Shown: positions 1 to 12,091 of the stretch, in pieces | Numbering within the stretch: the first letter of the stretch is position 1 | How the letters are laid out: every line of letters starts with the position of its first letter | DNA from: Pycnopodia helianthoides | Taxonomy: Eukaryota > Echinodermata > Asteroidea > Forcipulatida > Asteriidae | Length of the DNA: 64,000 nt | Direction: 5' to 3' | Assembly: GCA_032158295.1 (NCBI GenBank) | Contig: CM063258.1 | Location: forward strand, 6,652,583-6,716,582 | Made by a program: the position numbers and the translations under genes | The notes under the pieces: generated by a model | Database searches by the model: none | Seen by the model: only the letters and a program-made list of their open reading frames with translations | Told to the model about the DNA's origin: nothing

Positions 1-2132
1 CAATAGTTTGACAAATTTGCAATGTAAAAAATCCTAGTTAACAAAATGCACAGGTCTCCTTAACCCTTTCAGCACCACCCTGTTTGAGTCCCAATGTTGT
101 CTAAAATCGACCAAGATAACACACAGAAAAACATTCAAGCCTGAGCACAAAGGTCACTTGTTAACTTGTAAGCTGTAGTTTTGTCCATGGGGAGAAAGAT
201 TGGATCTTTTTAAGGATGATCAAATAAATGGAAGTTGCTCATGCCAAGGTTTTAGTCCGTATTTGGTAAAAGGGTGTCCAAGTTTGCTGGAAATTTTAAA
301 ACTGGTCCAAATTACAATACATTTAAATTTAAACGACAGATAAAACAAGGTGTCCAAATATAAAACAGGGTGTCCAAAAGACACCCAGACGACCCTCTGG
401 CAAACACTACAGCAGCAATCCCTTCAAATTGGATTGGAAAGATCCGAAATGTCAAGTACAGGCTACAAAACGCCATATGGTTGTGTAAAAAAAAAAAGTG
501 TTAGGGTTCACAGAACACACTGAGGAAACAAAGACCAAGAGCTGGAACAACGGCCGATCTCAATAATTTTTGGAGTATATGGAAGGAAACTCAATAAGTA
601 AGACATTTGTTGTTAAGTAAAATCGTCCAGGTAGTAATAAAGTTTGTAAAATTGACCTTTAAATTGAATATACAAGCTTTCTGTTGTGTGAAAGTGTGTG
701 CAAACAATGAGGGCACCAGCAGTTGTTTAAAACGTTTAGAGGGTTTTAAAAACCAACAATACAAAAATATCATAATTAGATTTTAAGGGGTTAAATTACA
801 TTTACCGACATAAATGCTTCAGGATGTTGATGAATTTAGCCTCCCAAGACCCTTCTCAGATAATGAGAAATGCCTACTGCAGAGCCGAGGAGATTGGACT
901 GCTACTTTGTAAAAAAAAAAACTTAAAATCCAACCCAGAGATATCAAGTTAATAGTACCAGGCTTAAAACTTGTTCGCTTACTGTAGCCCCTCACTTGCG
1001 TGACCACACTACCCAGGCTGGTCGTGACCGCGGGATGTGCTTTAATCATTAAAACGCCCAACAACCTTGAAGATAAGATGGGAAAATACTACTTTGAGGT
1101 CTAAATTTTGCCTCGGGGAGCGATTAGCCGCACCCATGATGGTGTTCAGCCGAGCGTAGCATCGCGCTTGACGCATTCCATGTGGCCTTGATATTGAATG
1201 GCATTTAGTTCAGAGCGAAATCAAATTATAATCTGTAAAAATGCTCAATGTTTTAAGAGAGCTCGCTGTGGCATCCTTGTGCAAAGGTTACGTAGGGAAA
1301 GAGGACTCTGCTGCAAGATGTGGGATTGGAAAAGAAAATGTTGATTAAAGTGTACATTGTGTGTGTGGGTAGCACGGCATTACAGTCAGTTGTGCTCCTT
1401 TCATGTGTAACTCCTGAGTTAAACTTAAAGACTAGAGAAAGCTGTATATATATATCTCCATTTAAAAAAATGGTCTGTAATTTCCTTCCAGGGTTATACC
1501 ATGTCTGGTATGGGGCAGAGGGTTCCCCCCCCCTCACCAAGTTCCCCTTAAATCCTCATAAGAATGCCTGAGATTCCAAACACACAATGAAGACGTAATA
1601 GGAGGGAACACCATATCCCATATCGAGCACCAAATGTCAAGTGTGTTTTTCCCCATGCTCTAGCAAGCGTATCGGGAACGATATGCGCAAATTGCGGGCC
1701 AATACGCATGAATTGCAGCCAATACGCAAACAAATAATTTATGTATTTATTTATTTTGTTAACTTTTTTCGGGGGGGTTGGGGGTTGGGGGGATGGGGAC
1801 TACAGATCTAATTCACAAAAATCATAAATATAAAACCATTTAAAATGCCCCAGAGTGTACAGTACACAGTTGCGCTTTTGAAACCAAGAAGCAATAGCTG
1901 TACCAAGTTAAAACAAAATTCTGAGTGCCTTGTTTTGAAATTCAATTCAGCGTGTTTAAGTGCCCACCATTAGAAAGTGAAGTCTATCGGATGATTTTGT
2001 TAAGGGGCACCAAGGTCAGGTCACACACAGGTAGATTCTCGGTCGGTCGTAATTCCTAGCTAGGGAAAATTTGTGCTCTGTCGTCCCAATAATGTATGGT
2101 AATGGATTACCATAGAGACAGGCCAAATTCCA
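1..2132. other. Non-coding, low-copy sequence
   Basis: No gene seen. 1527-1640 (CCCCCCCCTCACCAAGTTCC..AATCCTCATAAGAATGCCTGAGATTCC..ACACAATGAAG) is related to 17080-17190, a diverged two-copy repeat. The short open frames have no protein-like features. Confidence 0.6.
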
Positions 2133-2290
2133 GGGTCCTATTTTATAGAGCTGCTTTTAAAAGCATTGCATAATAATATTCTGCTAAGCGAAAAATGAGT
2201 TGGATACCAGTCACAAATGGTGACATGGTATTTTGGCTGGTAGCCTTATTCAGGTTAGCATAATTTAGTTACGATGCTTAGATAGGCTAC
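2133..2290 (+). mobile_element. Repeat E, partial copy
   Basis: Starts GGGTCCTATTTTATAGAGCT and runs through TACCAGTCACAAATGGTGACATGG and GCTGGTAGCCTTATTC; the terminal GCTCTATGAAATTGGGCCC end is lost. Decayed member of repeat E. Confidence 0.75.
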
Positions 2291-2875
2291 TATCTGTAAA
2301 CTCGGCCACGTGGATTGCCCAGAGTCATTGCTGCCAGATGTTTTTGTTTGTATCGGAGTGTTATTTATTGTGTTTTTGTGCTGGGACCAAAGGGAGACGA
2401 GTGGATTCGACTGAATGGTCCACCTGGCTTTATACATAAATAGATAACTGAATTAATAAGGTAACTTGTTGACTCATGTTAATTGGCAGTGCTTGTTATC
2501 TGCACCGAAATGGCATGAACGTATACCTGCTTTGTGGTGAACTGTACATTTTTAATGTATGTGGTTATTGTCACACTATAGATACTAGAAAAAGAATAAA
2601 AATTAACATCATTAAATACCAATATAATTGTGGTTGGCAGAAATTAGTGTTATTTTAACACCTTATATAATGACAAACCTAATTAATACCCTATATAATG
2701 ATTTCAATGTTGAATTTTTTTAATTTTTATTTATTTATATGACAACACCATGGTGTCAATTTTAACACCCCAGTTTTTGCAGTGTAGGTGACTTGTGACC
2801 TTTAACCCTGTAGTTGCCCAGAGCTTGAATGTTGTACGCTGGCACATAGGCCAGAGGCCAGTAGTTTTAGTGTCT

Positions 2876-3077
2876 GGGCCCAAGTTTTATAGAGCTGCTT
2901 AAGCAGCAAATATTGCTTACCAATTTTTCTGCTTAACAAAAATAAGCAGGAACCAGTCACAAATAGTACATATGTGGAATGCTATTTTGGCTGGTAATCT
3001 TGTATTTTGGTAAGCATTTTTTTTATTGTGCTTAGCTACTTTTTGTGCCTTTAAAGCAGCTCTATGAAATTGGGCCC
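2876..3077 (+). mobile_element. Repeat E, complete copy
   Basis: Inverted ends GGGCCCAAGTTTTATAGAGC and GCTCTATGAAATTGGGCCC. Interior AAGCAGGAACCAGTCACAAA, TTTTGGCTGGTAATCTTG, GCTTAGCTACTTTTTGTGC. About 200 bases, non-coding. Confidence 0.88.
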
Positions 3078-3239
3078 TGGTCAGTAAACTCATGACCGCG
3101 CAAATCGGCTGTCTTGTGTTTTTCAATGGAATAGCCTGTGTAGATTGATACTTTGAACAAAAACAAATTATGTTTGAATGTTTACGTTGAGTCTGATAAC
3201 AGACCTTTCAAATCTATATGAGTAATGGAGAATACTTAA

Positions 3240-3425
3240 AGGGGCTGTGTGTCGTCATGATCAAAGCAGGCCCGTAGCTGTACATGGAATTATGAACTCT
3301 GACCCAGTTACTCCGCGTGCGCGCCCTCCCTCATTATGGAGAGTGCGCGCGCTCACTTGCAAGAGAGTTAATAATTTCATGTACAGCCACAGGCCTGCTT
3401 TGATCATGATGACACACTAGCCCCT
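3240..3425. mobile_element. Family T foldback element, copy 1
   Basis: Follows TTAA (3236-3239). AGGGGCTGTGTGTCGTCATG/ATCAAAGCAGGCC..GCTGTACATG is mirrored by CATGTACAGCCACAGGCCTGCTTTGATCATG..AGCCCCT. The centre is GC-rich (GCGTGCGCGCCC / GAGTGCGCGCGC). Almost the whole element can form one hairpin. Confidence 0.85.
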
Positions 3426-3497
3426 TACAATACAGTACCCATAGAGACAAATGAGATTTGTAAGTCTTCTCTGACGTCTTCAATTAAAAACAGTTAA

Positions 3498-3873
3498 AGG
3501 AACATTACAGAATTGGTAACTGTCAAATATACTTTTGATCACAGATTTACATAAAACTTACCCGGTCTAATGATGATGATAGTAGAAAACATCCCTTGAA
3601 ATATTTCTGTCTGAAATGCCATATTTGATGAGAAATGAATAAACTAACTTTCCGATTGGAGTTTATCGCTCAGTGAGCGTTTTATTCATTTGTTGAAGCT
3701 TTATGATTTCATGCAAATGTGTAATCGGTTTTTCACTATTTTCTCGTGACCCAGATGGCCGATCGATCTCAAACTTCTACAGGTTTGTCAGTTTATATAT
3801 ATGGTGGATTACATAAAGTGCTTACACTGCCAGCAACTGTTTTGCTAGCAAAAACCAATTCTGTAATGTTCCT
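3498..3873 (-). mobile_element. Family A TTAA inverted-repeat element, copy 1
   Basis: Non-autonomous element with terminal repeats AGGAACATTACAGAATTGGT and their complement, flanked by TTAA at 3494-3497 and 3874-3877. About 376 bases, no coding capacity. The central hairpin CGCTCACTGAGCG and the octamer ATTTGCAT (here inverted) are present. The plus orientation is defined as the one reading TTTTTGCTAACAAAACAG after the left end; this copy is reversed. Confidence 0.9.
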
Positions 3874-4279
3874 TTAAATGCGTGTTAAACTGTGTCAGGA
3901 ATTTTTGTTTTCTCACTTTGATTCTGGTCATTGTAAAAACAAATTCTGGTCTGGGAAACATTTTTGAGCTGCAAGCCCCGTGGTCTTGTGGATATTTTCC
4001 CCAAATTCGAACCATGTGTCCTCCGAACTCTTCCATTCATACATGTACATGTATCTGAATCACCACTCAAATGTCAAGACTTGGATAATATTGGTTTGCC
4101 TACACGTGAGTTCAAGGGATGAGCAATTTGTCATTTTTGGCCTGCAGTACTAAATCTCACAAAGTCAGACAATTTCCAAGAATACCATTTTGGAGGATTT
4201 AGGTCTGTTTAGGCTTTAATATTTTAGTTCAGGTGAAAAATATCATACCTTTATGTTTTTATACAGGCCTTGCGCTTAA

Positions 4280-4659
4280 AGACACTGGACACCTTTGGTA
4301 ATTGTCAAAGACCAGTCTTCTCACTTGGTGTATCTCAACATATGCACAAAATAACAAACCTGTGAAAATTTGAACTCAATTGGTCGTCGAAGTTGCGAGA
4401 TAATAATGGAAGAAAAAGCACCCTTGTCACACGAAGTTGTGTGCTTTCAGATGCTTGATTTCGAGACCTCACGCGTGAGGTCTCAAAATCAATTCAAATA
4501 TTTCACTGAGAAATTACTTCTTTCTCAAAAACTACGTTACTTCAGAGGGAGCCGTTTCTCACAATGTTTTATACTATCAACAGCTCTCCATTGCTCGTTA
4601 CCAAGTAAGTTTTTATGCTAACAATTATTTTGAGTAGTTACCAATAGTGTCCAGTGCCT
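4280..4659 (+). mobile_element. Family C TTAA element, copy 1
   Basis: Ends AGACACTGGACACCTTTGGT and ACCAATAGTGTCCAGTGCCT, TTAA at 4276-4279 and 4660-4663. A 22-base perfect palindrome (half-site GAGACCTCACG) lies at 4463-4484. An 83-codon open frame across it is not protein-like. Confidence 0.9.
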
Positions 4660-4698
4660 TTAAAAGTTTGTTGTAAAGTGGCCCACCAGGCTAGTTAA

Positions 4699-5109
4699 AG
4701 GAACATTACAGAATAGGTTTCAACCCCATACTACAGAATTGGTTTTTGCTAACAAAACAGTTGCTGGCAGTGTAAGCACTTTATGTAATCCACCATATAC
4801 ATAAACTGACAAACCTGTAGAAGTTTGAGATCGATCAGCCATCTGGGTCACGAGAAAAAAGTGAAAAACCGATTACACATTTGCACGAAATCATATAGAT
4901 TCATAAAATGAATAAAACGCTCACTGAGCGATAAATTCCAATCAGAAAATGAGTTTATTCATTTCTCATCAAATATGGCATTTCAGACGGAAATATTTCT
5001 AGGGATGTTTTCTACTATCATCATCATTAGACCGTGTAAGTTTTATGTAAATCTGTGATCAAAAAGTATATTTTACAAGTTTTTTTCTTACCAATTCTGT
5101 ACTGTTCCT
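4699..5109 (+). mobile_element. Family A element, copy 2, with a duplicated left end
   Basis: Flanked by TTAA (4695-4698 and 5110-5113). The left end carries a short extra segment, so ACAGAATAGG is followed about 20 bases later by a second TACAGAATTGG. The rest matches the family. It sits in a copy of repeat N. Immediately beyond, 5114-5217 ends with a second right terminus (TTACCAATTCTGTAATATTCCTTTAA), a solo-end remnant. Confidence 0.88.
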
Positions 5110-5113
5110 TTAA

Positions 5114-5217
5114 AGAAACACGACAAAAGTCGATGGCATCAGCCAGAAAAAACTGTAATGAGGCATGAACAAATCAAGGTCCGTGTTTTTTTCTTACCAA
5201 TTCTGTAATATTCCTTT
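5114..5217 (+). mobile_element. Solo right end of a family A element
   Basis: About 25 bases at the right (TTTTTTCTTACCAATTC then TGTAATATTCCT) match the family A terminus and are followed by TTAA. The remaining 75 bases do not match the family. It is a remnant of a second insertion next to copy 2, or a deletion product. Confidence 0.6.
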
Positions 5218-5863
5218 AACTGGGCGTTTTACTGGCCCCCTGAAAGTTTTCTCTAGCCTGATGTATGGTAGCCAATCACCTCAACCAGTTTAACCGGCAA
5301 CTGAAGTTGCATTCACACTCAAAAATAAATTAACATATCTTGAAAAATGTATTATTAACATCTGAAAAGGAAGAAATACATGTACGAGGGATTTAAACAA
5401 GCAGGCTGCACAGTTTTTATTAGCCCACGGGCAAGTTGAGAAGTGGTGTTTACTAGCTGTTTTTTACTTGACAATGTATGCCAGGGCTAGTGTTAAGGGA
5501 GAGCCCTGTTACATGATACAGAATTGTTGAGTCCCTAAATGTTGTTCAAACAATGTTTGAACATCCAGGCTAAGTGTTCCAGTGTAAAATTTTGAGCCAT
5601 GATAGGCAGTATAACAAAATGAGAAGATCTACCCCAAAGTACTTTTAACCCGTTAGGCGTAGCCATTAAAGCAATCTGCACAATTTGCACGACACTATTT
5701 TATGGCTCATCACAATGTCATGAATTAATAATGACGAAAACGTGACTCTTACTTTCAGAATAACTATAATGAAAAATTTAATAGTGAGCAAAAACCCACA
5801 GGACTATACGCTTTGATAGGAAAACTGAAACCGGTAATTCATAATTTATATTAGCTGTTTTAA

Positions 5864-6252
5864 AGGACCATTACAGAATTGGTTTTTGCTAACAAAACAG
5901 TTGCTGGCAGTGTAAGCACTTTATGTAATCCACCATATACATAAACTGACAAACCTGTAGAAGTTTGAGATCGATCGGCCATCTGGGTCACGAGAAAATA
6001 GTGAAAAACCGATTACACATTTGCATGAGATCATATAGATTCAACAAATTATGAATAAAACGCTCACTGAGCGATAAACTCCAATCGGAAAATTTGTTTA
6101 TTCATTTCTCATCAAATATGGCATTTCAGACATAAATATTTCAAGGGATGTTTTCTACTATCATCATCATTAGACCGTGTAAGTTTTATGTAAATCTGTG
6201 ATCAAAAAGTTTATTTTACAAGTTTTTTTCTTACCAATTCTTTAATGTTCCT
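5864..6252 (+). mobile_element. Family A element, copy 3 (full length)
   Basis: 389 bases between TTAA sites (5860-5863 and 6253-6256). All family landmarks are present, including the hairpin CGCTCACTGAGCG at 6061-6073. One end mismatch (AGGACC instead of AGGAAC). Confidence 0.92.
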
Positions 6253-6587
6253 TTAAGGTCCAAAAGATCATTAAGTGTTTGGCACATTGTATTATACACT
6301 TTTGAAACATTTTTTATATAGGCCTACATACAGTACCAGGGTATTGCAGAGAATGATTTTGTCAGCAATTTTTCACAGCAAAATATTTAGACAAGTTTTG
6401 TGCACACTGAATGCTAAATGGAGCAGCAATTGATGAATTTTGAGTAGCAACGTTTTGTGTATCATTTTTTATACAAGGGAAATCATTCACCGTGTTGGAT
6501 TATAAAGAATTCAATAAATTACATAAATGTGAGTACGTGTAGAATTTTATTTGAATAGTTTAGTATGTATGCTGTGTAGTGCGTTTC

Positions 6588-6754
6588 GGGCCTGGAATTT
6601 CATGAGAGGGCAAGGCCATTTTCATTTTGCAAAGGGCTCTTCCTTTGGGCGATCTTAAAGTCTATGGGAAATATTTGAAGGGGTAACAAGGCCAAGACCA
6701 GGGGCAACAGAGACCATGGCCTCCTCGGCCTCTGTGTAAATCCAGGCCTGGCGT
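6588..6754 (-). mobile_element. Repeat M, copy 1
   Basis: Inverted ends GGGCCTGGAATTTCATGAG and TAAATCCAGGCCTGG. The interior mentions GGCCAAGACCAGGGGCAAC, shared with copies near 24.8 and 32.5 kb. Confidence 0.75.
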
Positions 6755-7953
6755 TCTTGACTTCAGAATTTAAAAAAATATTTTTTATGAGGAAATTACC
6801 TTGAATATTTTACTTCTTATTGGAATATTCAAACATAAATTGGGCTGAAATGCTCAAGTATTATGTTAAAGAGAATCACAGGAGATGGATGTAATCAATT
6901 TCCGGGGAAACAGAACTCAAGTTTTAATGGGAAACAAAATTGAAATTAATCAATTTCTTGGAAACAATGCTCAAGTTTCAATGGGAAATTGGAATGGTCC
7001 CAATTGAAACAGAGAGTAAAAAAAATAAAAAAATAGTTGCGTGGAAAATCTCTTACCGGTTACAAAACGAACATAATCAATCAGACAAATTGGTTAGCCA
7101 CTAGAATGATGGACTCTGCAGAGCTGTCCGAAGCAATTAGCCGTCTAACTGTATCGAGGCTTCCTATTTCAAACACTGAAAGTCACTTTAGAAAATGATT
7201 GCTTTCCCTCGTGGCACTGCGGATGAAAGCGATCGAGGGGCTGTGAGCTACGGTGGGAGTTCTTGGGTAAACACTAGGGAGCACGTTTGGGAGGGGAGGG
7301 GGGGGGGAACAGACTGTCAGAGGCGTCAGCTTTACATGCATGTTGGCTCTGTCTGGGTGCTTTTATTAGATGAGTAATGCCCTCAGATTGATATATATGT
7401 GACTTTTGTATTATCACAGGTCTCTCTGGATTAATGAAAGTGCCACCATTATTGGTCATGTTCCCTGTGGGCAGTTGTCATTAATGAATACTGATAAATG
7501 TTTTACCGACATGGAACCAGACTTGTTTGGCCTTCCAGCCTCCTTTTGGATGGACTAACATTCAAGTGCTATTTCCTTGACTTTTTAAAAGTATTTCAGG
7601 TAGAAATATTAGTATGAAATTTAAATAAATGGTGACTCCAGTGAGGTTTTAGGGGAACAAATTATTAAAAATACAAAATTTATTGTGAAAAATTTACAAA
7701 ATAATTTTTTGTGGGTAAATATTTCACAATACATTTAATGTACAAGTGTCAAGACAAAAATAAATATATTAAGCAGCTTCATTCATCATAACATGGAGGA
7801 AGGACCTGAGCTACTGTAACATTTTACTGTGTCATGTGCAAAGATTAGAGAGCCCCGAAGGTGCAAGAGGGAGTTCATTGTAGCTCTATTGTTGCAACGC
7901 GAAATACCCATGGGCGCCATTTCAGCAAGCAAATGTTTTGCAAGTTATCATTG
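6755..7953. other. Non-coding, AT-rich, no repeat recognised
   Basis: A poly-G run lies near 7299. TCAATTTCTTGGAAAC..CTCAAGTTTCAATGGGAAA occurs twice near 6896-6990, a local duplication. Open frames under 65 codons are not convincing. Confidence 0.5.
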
Positions 7954-8486
7954 GGTGCGTTCGATTAGCTCCCCCGGGTCGACCCAGGTCTTCCCCCGGT
8001 GCGTTCGAATAGCTGTGACGTCATTCTCGGGGGCTCACCCGGGTCAGCCCCAAGTGCCCTGCTTGTGGAGCGGGTCACTAGGGGCTGACCGAGGTGCATG
8101 ACGTCACGACCAAAAAAATTCTCAATGGCCACCATTTTGTTTGTAATTCAGCGGGGCACTTTCAGGAAGTTTGGCATACATTTTCACCTTTTAAACAGCG
8201 ACTTTGTGAGCAGAAGTATTTTTTTATTTGAAGATTGGTATTTGTGTATCAACTAGGGTGTGTAAAATAATTTAACGTTGCAGTTTCACCTTGATAATAA
8301 TTATTTTACGATCTTTTTGTGAATCTGCGGACATAATGCACAAAATGAAAGTAGTTCCGGGTCGGCTGTCCCAAGATGCATTGGTGTGAATGCTGGGGGA
8401 AGTTGGCGTTCGATTAGCTCATGTCAGGGGCTCACCAGGATGAGCACACCGGGGTCGACCCGGGGAAGCTAATCGAACGCACCCAT
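7954..8486. mobile_element. Inverted-repeat element with CRE-type motifs
   Basis: Ends GGGTGCGTTCGATTAGCT and AGCTAATCGAACGCACCC, each next to a GGGTCGACCC palindrome; the flanks share ATT. It contains TGACGTCA near both sides (about 8017 and 8099). A second end-like segment (GGTGCGTTCGAATAGCT) occurs at about 8000. Non-coding DNA transposon derivative, superfamily not determined. Confidence 0.75.
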
Positions 8487-8801
8487 TGATAGTCAATGGT
8501 CATTGTCTGCATTGATTTATTGTTGCCGGCATGGCGGCATCCAGAGCACATTTCACATTCTCAGCCGGAGTTCTCCCCCCATCTTGTGCCACCGTCCGTC
8601 GCCGGCAGCGCTCTATAATCTTTGGTCAAGTGCAGTCTGGATGATATTCAACACTATGCAGTCAATAGGAGTGTGCGCACGGTACTATCACATTGCAGGA
8701 TCGCATTGCAGGCCTGCATAAAGTGCCTGTTATTTTATACACAACCAATTAAATGATATCAGATGGTCTGGCTGGAGGGTGGGAGGGGGGGCAAGGTTAC
8801 T

Positions 8802-9182
8802 GTTTGTATTCCCCATTTGTAATTCACCACATGATATATTGCAGGATGGCAATACCTTGTCATTAATAAAACAGAATTAGCTGGAAGAATGGATTACAAT
8901 GTCAATCAGTACATGATATCACAAATGTCAGCTTGAATGTAAATTTGTTTCAAGTTAACTTACAGTGTTGATGACTTCTACAGCTCTTTACTGTTTGTAT
9001 TCGCCATTCGTAATTCACCACATATTGCAGATGGCAATGCCCTTCTCATTCAAAAGCCATTCAAATAGAATAGCTGGAAGAATGGATTACAATGTCAATC
9101 AGTACATGATATCACAAATGTCAGCCTGAATGTAAATTTGTTTAAATTTAATTTACAGTGTAATAACTTCTACAGCTCTTTT
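8802..9182 (+). repeat. Tandem duplication, two units of about 190 bases
   Basis: TACTGTTTGTATTCCCCATT ... AGCTGGAAGAATGGATTACAA ... ACTTCTACAGCTCTT occurs twice (from about 8802 and 8989), with small indels between copies. No coding potential. Confidence 0.85.
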
Positions 9183-9184
9183 TT

Positions 9185-10674
9185 TTTTATCTCTGTCACA
9201 AAAGCAACCTGGTTCACGATTGTGATAAAATGCCATAATACAAAAAGGTTTGTAACCTCTACAGCTTGTTAAAACTCATACACTGAACCTTGTGCATATG
9301 CAGATCCTTCTTTTTTTTTGAAGACAAATTTTAAGACACCAAAATTCTTTTCATCCACATTTCTGCCATTTGCACACATTACCTGAACTTGTGTAGATTT
9401 GCAAGGTGTTTTAAGACAAACTGAATGACCCAAAATCTATGTAGGTAGAGCACTTTCCCTCCTGCTGGAACATCGAATTATGTCTCACTCCCATCTTAAA
9501 GATTCACACCTTACCTCTCTCTTCATCAGCACCTCCTCCCCTGGATTAGCTTCGTGGCCAGCAACAGCTTACCGAGCTTCTTGTCACCCAGGGCAAGTTG
9601 TTCACATCTCATTTTGACCCGATCAAACATAATGATCTTTGACGCCGTTTTTTAAATATTTTTTTATAGCCAGGGTGCACTGTATACAGCATTCCTGGGG
9701 CCCTCGGTCTTTGTATTGATTCCCTGCCCCCCCCCCCCCCCCCTGAGCGGACTTACCTGGATTAGTGTGTGCTGCGTGGCGTTCCTAATGTTAACGAGAT
9801 TGCTGCCTTCTGGGATACTTGTTGCCGCCTCCTTGATTGAAATTGCCACGCTGGCCCCGGCCGCTCTCTCTCTCTCTCTCTCAATCGTTGATGCCTTATG
9901 GTGCAGTGACCTTTATGAATATTCATGACCTGCTTCTTTTTTTTTTTTTTAGGATCAGAGAGCAGGGCGTTCAATCATTGGTTCATGGCAACTTGCTGAG
10001 TTGTCTTTCCCCCCAGTGATTACAATACACCAAAAAACCCTGGCTCGATGCTCGGCGAATCTTCGCAGATGTAATCTTATACACGGATACAGTCACAAGA
10101 CAACATCTGTTTCTTTGATACTAACGTCCCCACCAGCGGGAAATGTTCAATCTTTTGATTAATCCTCGGCTCATAGTTTACATTTGATGTCTGCACCGTG
10201 TATTCTCAGCAGGCCTCAAAGGCATTTTTTTGCAGCAACGACAGATTGTTTTTTAAATGTTATTTATTTAAACAAAACAAGCTATCTCTTGCCGAGTGTT
10301 GATCCGATCGAGCAGCAACAGTTTTCAGAAGATTGGTGGTACCTTGAAATTTAACTAGGGACTTGAGATAAGGAGTGCACCGTTATATATACGCTTGTTA
10401 ATTAAAACTCCACGGACAAACTCGTAGCAATTGTTCTTCACATCCGATTTGTGATTCGGGGGAGCTGGATCTACTGACTGCATTTTTTCCTTTGTTGTGT
10501 GCGGCTGCATTCCTTGCTCTTCTTTTTTAAACACCTTCCGTACGAGAGGCGCTTAACCTGTGACGGTAATTGTTACTGATAGAAACGGACTTGTCTTGAC
10601 TCGCTCTGATGAATTGGGTTCCTGCTGGAGGATTACACCTCGCTTTGCCGAGAAGAAATTATCCCTTGAAACAA
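9185..10674. other. Mostly unique non-coding stretch upstream of candidate exon 1
   Basis: No mobile element recognised. Poly-C at 9726-9743, (TC)n near 9866-9884, poly-T before AG at 9939-9951. GAATATTCATGA lies near 9916. Open frames here are short and compositionally biased. If 11214 is a true first exon, this is the likely promoter and 5' UTR region. Confidence 0.4.
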
Positions 10675-10927
10675 ACAAAAACGGCAATCAAATTCCTCGG
10701 AGAGTGGCCCATAAACCCGGCTGATGATTTCAAGCTTTATCCGCACGGTATAGGAGTCGACTCAGGGAGAGGGAGGTGGACAACAGCTGCTTCTTACTGT
10801 TTGGAGCGAAAATATTATATAAAAAAACACGAGCCAAAACGGCAATAAACTCCTCCGAGAGTGCAAAACTTTGGCTGATGATTTCAAGATTGATCAACAT
10901 GTGAGTGCAGAATCGACTGAGAAGAAA
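10675..10927 (+). repeat. Diverged tandem duplication near the candidate first exon
   Basis: CAAAAACGGCAATCAAATTC..GGAGAGTGG..GGCTGATGATTTCAAG..GTCGACTCAGGGAGA (from about 10675) recurs as CCAAAACGGCAATAAACTCC..GAGAGTGC..GGCTGATGATTTCAAG..ATCGACTGAGAAGA, offset 158 bases. The blocks GGCTGATGATTTCAAG are identical while spacers differ. Confidence 0.75.
10816..10823 (+). promoter_or_regulatory. TATA-like box upstream of candidate first exon
   Basis: TATATAAA lies 391 bases before the candidate ATG at 11214, on the same strand and in repeat-poor sequence. Another TATATATA run sits near 10386. In an AT-rich genome such words occur by chance, so this only marks a place to look for a transcription start. 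Confidence 0.2.
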
Positions 10928-11213
10928 CTGCGAGGCACTGACATCATTGAGAGAGTACATTTTAGTCTGTTTATTGACTGTAGTGGAACTCCGTGCTATT
11001 GATTCAACAGGAATTCTTTGATGTGCGCCGGCCTTTCCCCGAGCAGAAGTGTTTTGATACTGGATAGCTCCTTCGTGCGCATTCCCGTGATCAGGACCTC
11101 TACTACGAGGGCAAATAAATACAAGTCGTAAAATACACAAGAGCCAGTAACTGACAAAAAAAAAAGCACAGTTTATTAAACAGGACGAGACACGGTGGTT
11201 TAAAAACAAAAAT

Positions 11214-11242
11214 ATGGATCGCTACAGACGAACAAACATGAG
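11214..11242 (+). CDS. Candidate first coding exon (alternative start) of the TRPC-tail gene
   Basis: A short exon of nine codons plus two bases, reading MDRYRRTNM then AG. The ATG has A at -3 and G at +4, and an in-frame TAA lies upstream at 11148-11150, so translation would start here. It ends in AG|GTAAGT, a perfect donor at 11243. Its phase (two bases left over) is completed by the first base of the exon at 46821, giving an arginine codon and then an open frame into the last exon. It could instead be the end of an internal exon using the AG at 11182-11183, but that acceptor has almost no pyrimidine tract. The phase fit could also be chance (about one in three). There is no homology evidence for these nine residues. 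The model needs transcript support. Confidence 0.4.
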
Positions 11243-11559
11243 GTAAGTCCTGTCGGAGAAGCAGGTGTGATACTCTTAATTAAATCGGTTGATTAAGCTG
11301 TCAAGAACATGGCGTCATACTCCATATATCCTAATTATTTTAATATGAGTGTAGATCACGTCATATCGTGTAGCATGTGTGTTTATAAATATCAATTGTT
11401 GAAACACATCATTTACACACAATGCACACCTGCCAGTCCATTGGTTGTATAATAGTTGCTGGCTGGCTAGTATTAGTAGTAATCGGCTCCCTGCTTTTTT
11501 GTTGTTGATATTTTTCATCAATACTGTATGAACGCTAACCTTGTATCAAAATTCTATGG

Positions 11560-11790
11560 TCAAAGAGCCTTCCACTTTCTCCGTTATCGAACGGCCAACC
11601 TCTTCATATTCGCCAAACTGGCTCTCTTCAGATTTTCAAGGGACTTTTAAAGACTCATTTGTTTGAATCTTCATTTTTGTAACAATTGCTTTATGTTATT
11701 TCATTTCACTGTTTTATGTTTGTGTTGCACATACAGGCTCCTGCTTTTATGCGCTATATACATGTATTGTATTATTATTATTATTATAAA
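11560..11790 (+). mobile_element. 3' end of an L2/CR1-like LINE, 5'-truncated
   Basis: In frame before the TAA at 11680-11682 the translation reads ...LHIRQTGSLQIFKGLLKTHL then FESSFL. That IR-x(3)-S-x(3)-FK-x(2)-LKTHLF pattern is the usual C-terminus of reverse transcriptase ORFs of L2/CR1-type LINEs. The element ends with TATGCGCTATATACATG and an (ATT)n tail at about 11769-11786. The catalytic domains are absent. Family-level placement is inferred from this motif only. Confidence 0.7.
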
Positions 11791-12091
11791 CATTGAAAAG
11801 CAAATGGAGTGCTCAAGAATTTTTGAAGCTGTAATGTTGGCTCTGTTAATTTCACTGTGATCTCTCGGCCTCTCCTCTGCTACAGTGCGACCCACATCCC
11901 CTCCCTCAAACACCTGTTACAAACAGAATCTATGAGGCATATTTTTAGATCGACACCCCCAGCCCCTTTTGCAGGAGAGATGCAAGTGTCTTTTTGTTCT
12001 TTTGAACCTTGTAAGTGTTGTCACATTATGAGGTCAGATTGTTGAACAAACTACAGGGATGCCCACTGATTAGCCCTTACTCAGCCAGTCT

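Larger units (their letters stand above)
4672..5510 (+). repeat. Repeat N, copy 1, split by family A sequences
   Basis: AAAGTGGCCCACCAGGCTAG, then A copy 2 and a solo end, then CTGGCCCCCTGAAAGTTTTC ... GCACAGTTTTTATTAGCCCA ... GGGCAAGTTGAGAAGTGGTG ... GACAATGTATGCCAGGGCTA. Origin unknown. Confidence 0.7.

Noticed and set aside
10730..11209. 159-codon minus-strand open frame, the longest in the window
   Set aside because: It has no recognisable domain, overlaps a non-coding tandem duplication and lies antisense to the candidate first exon; consistent with chance.
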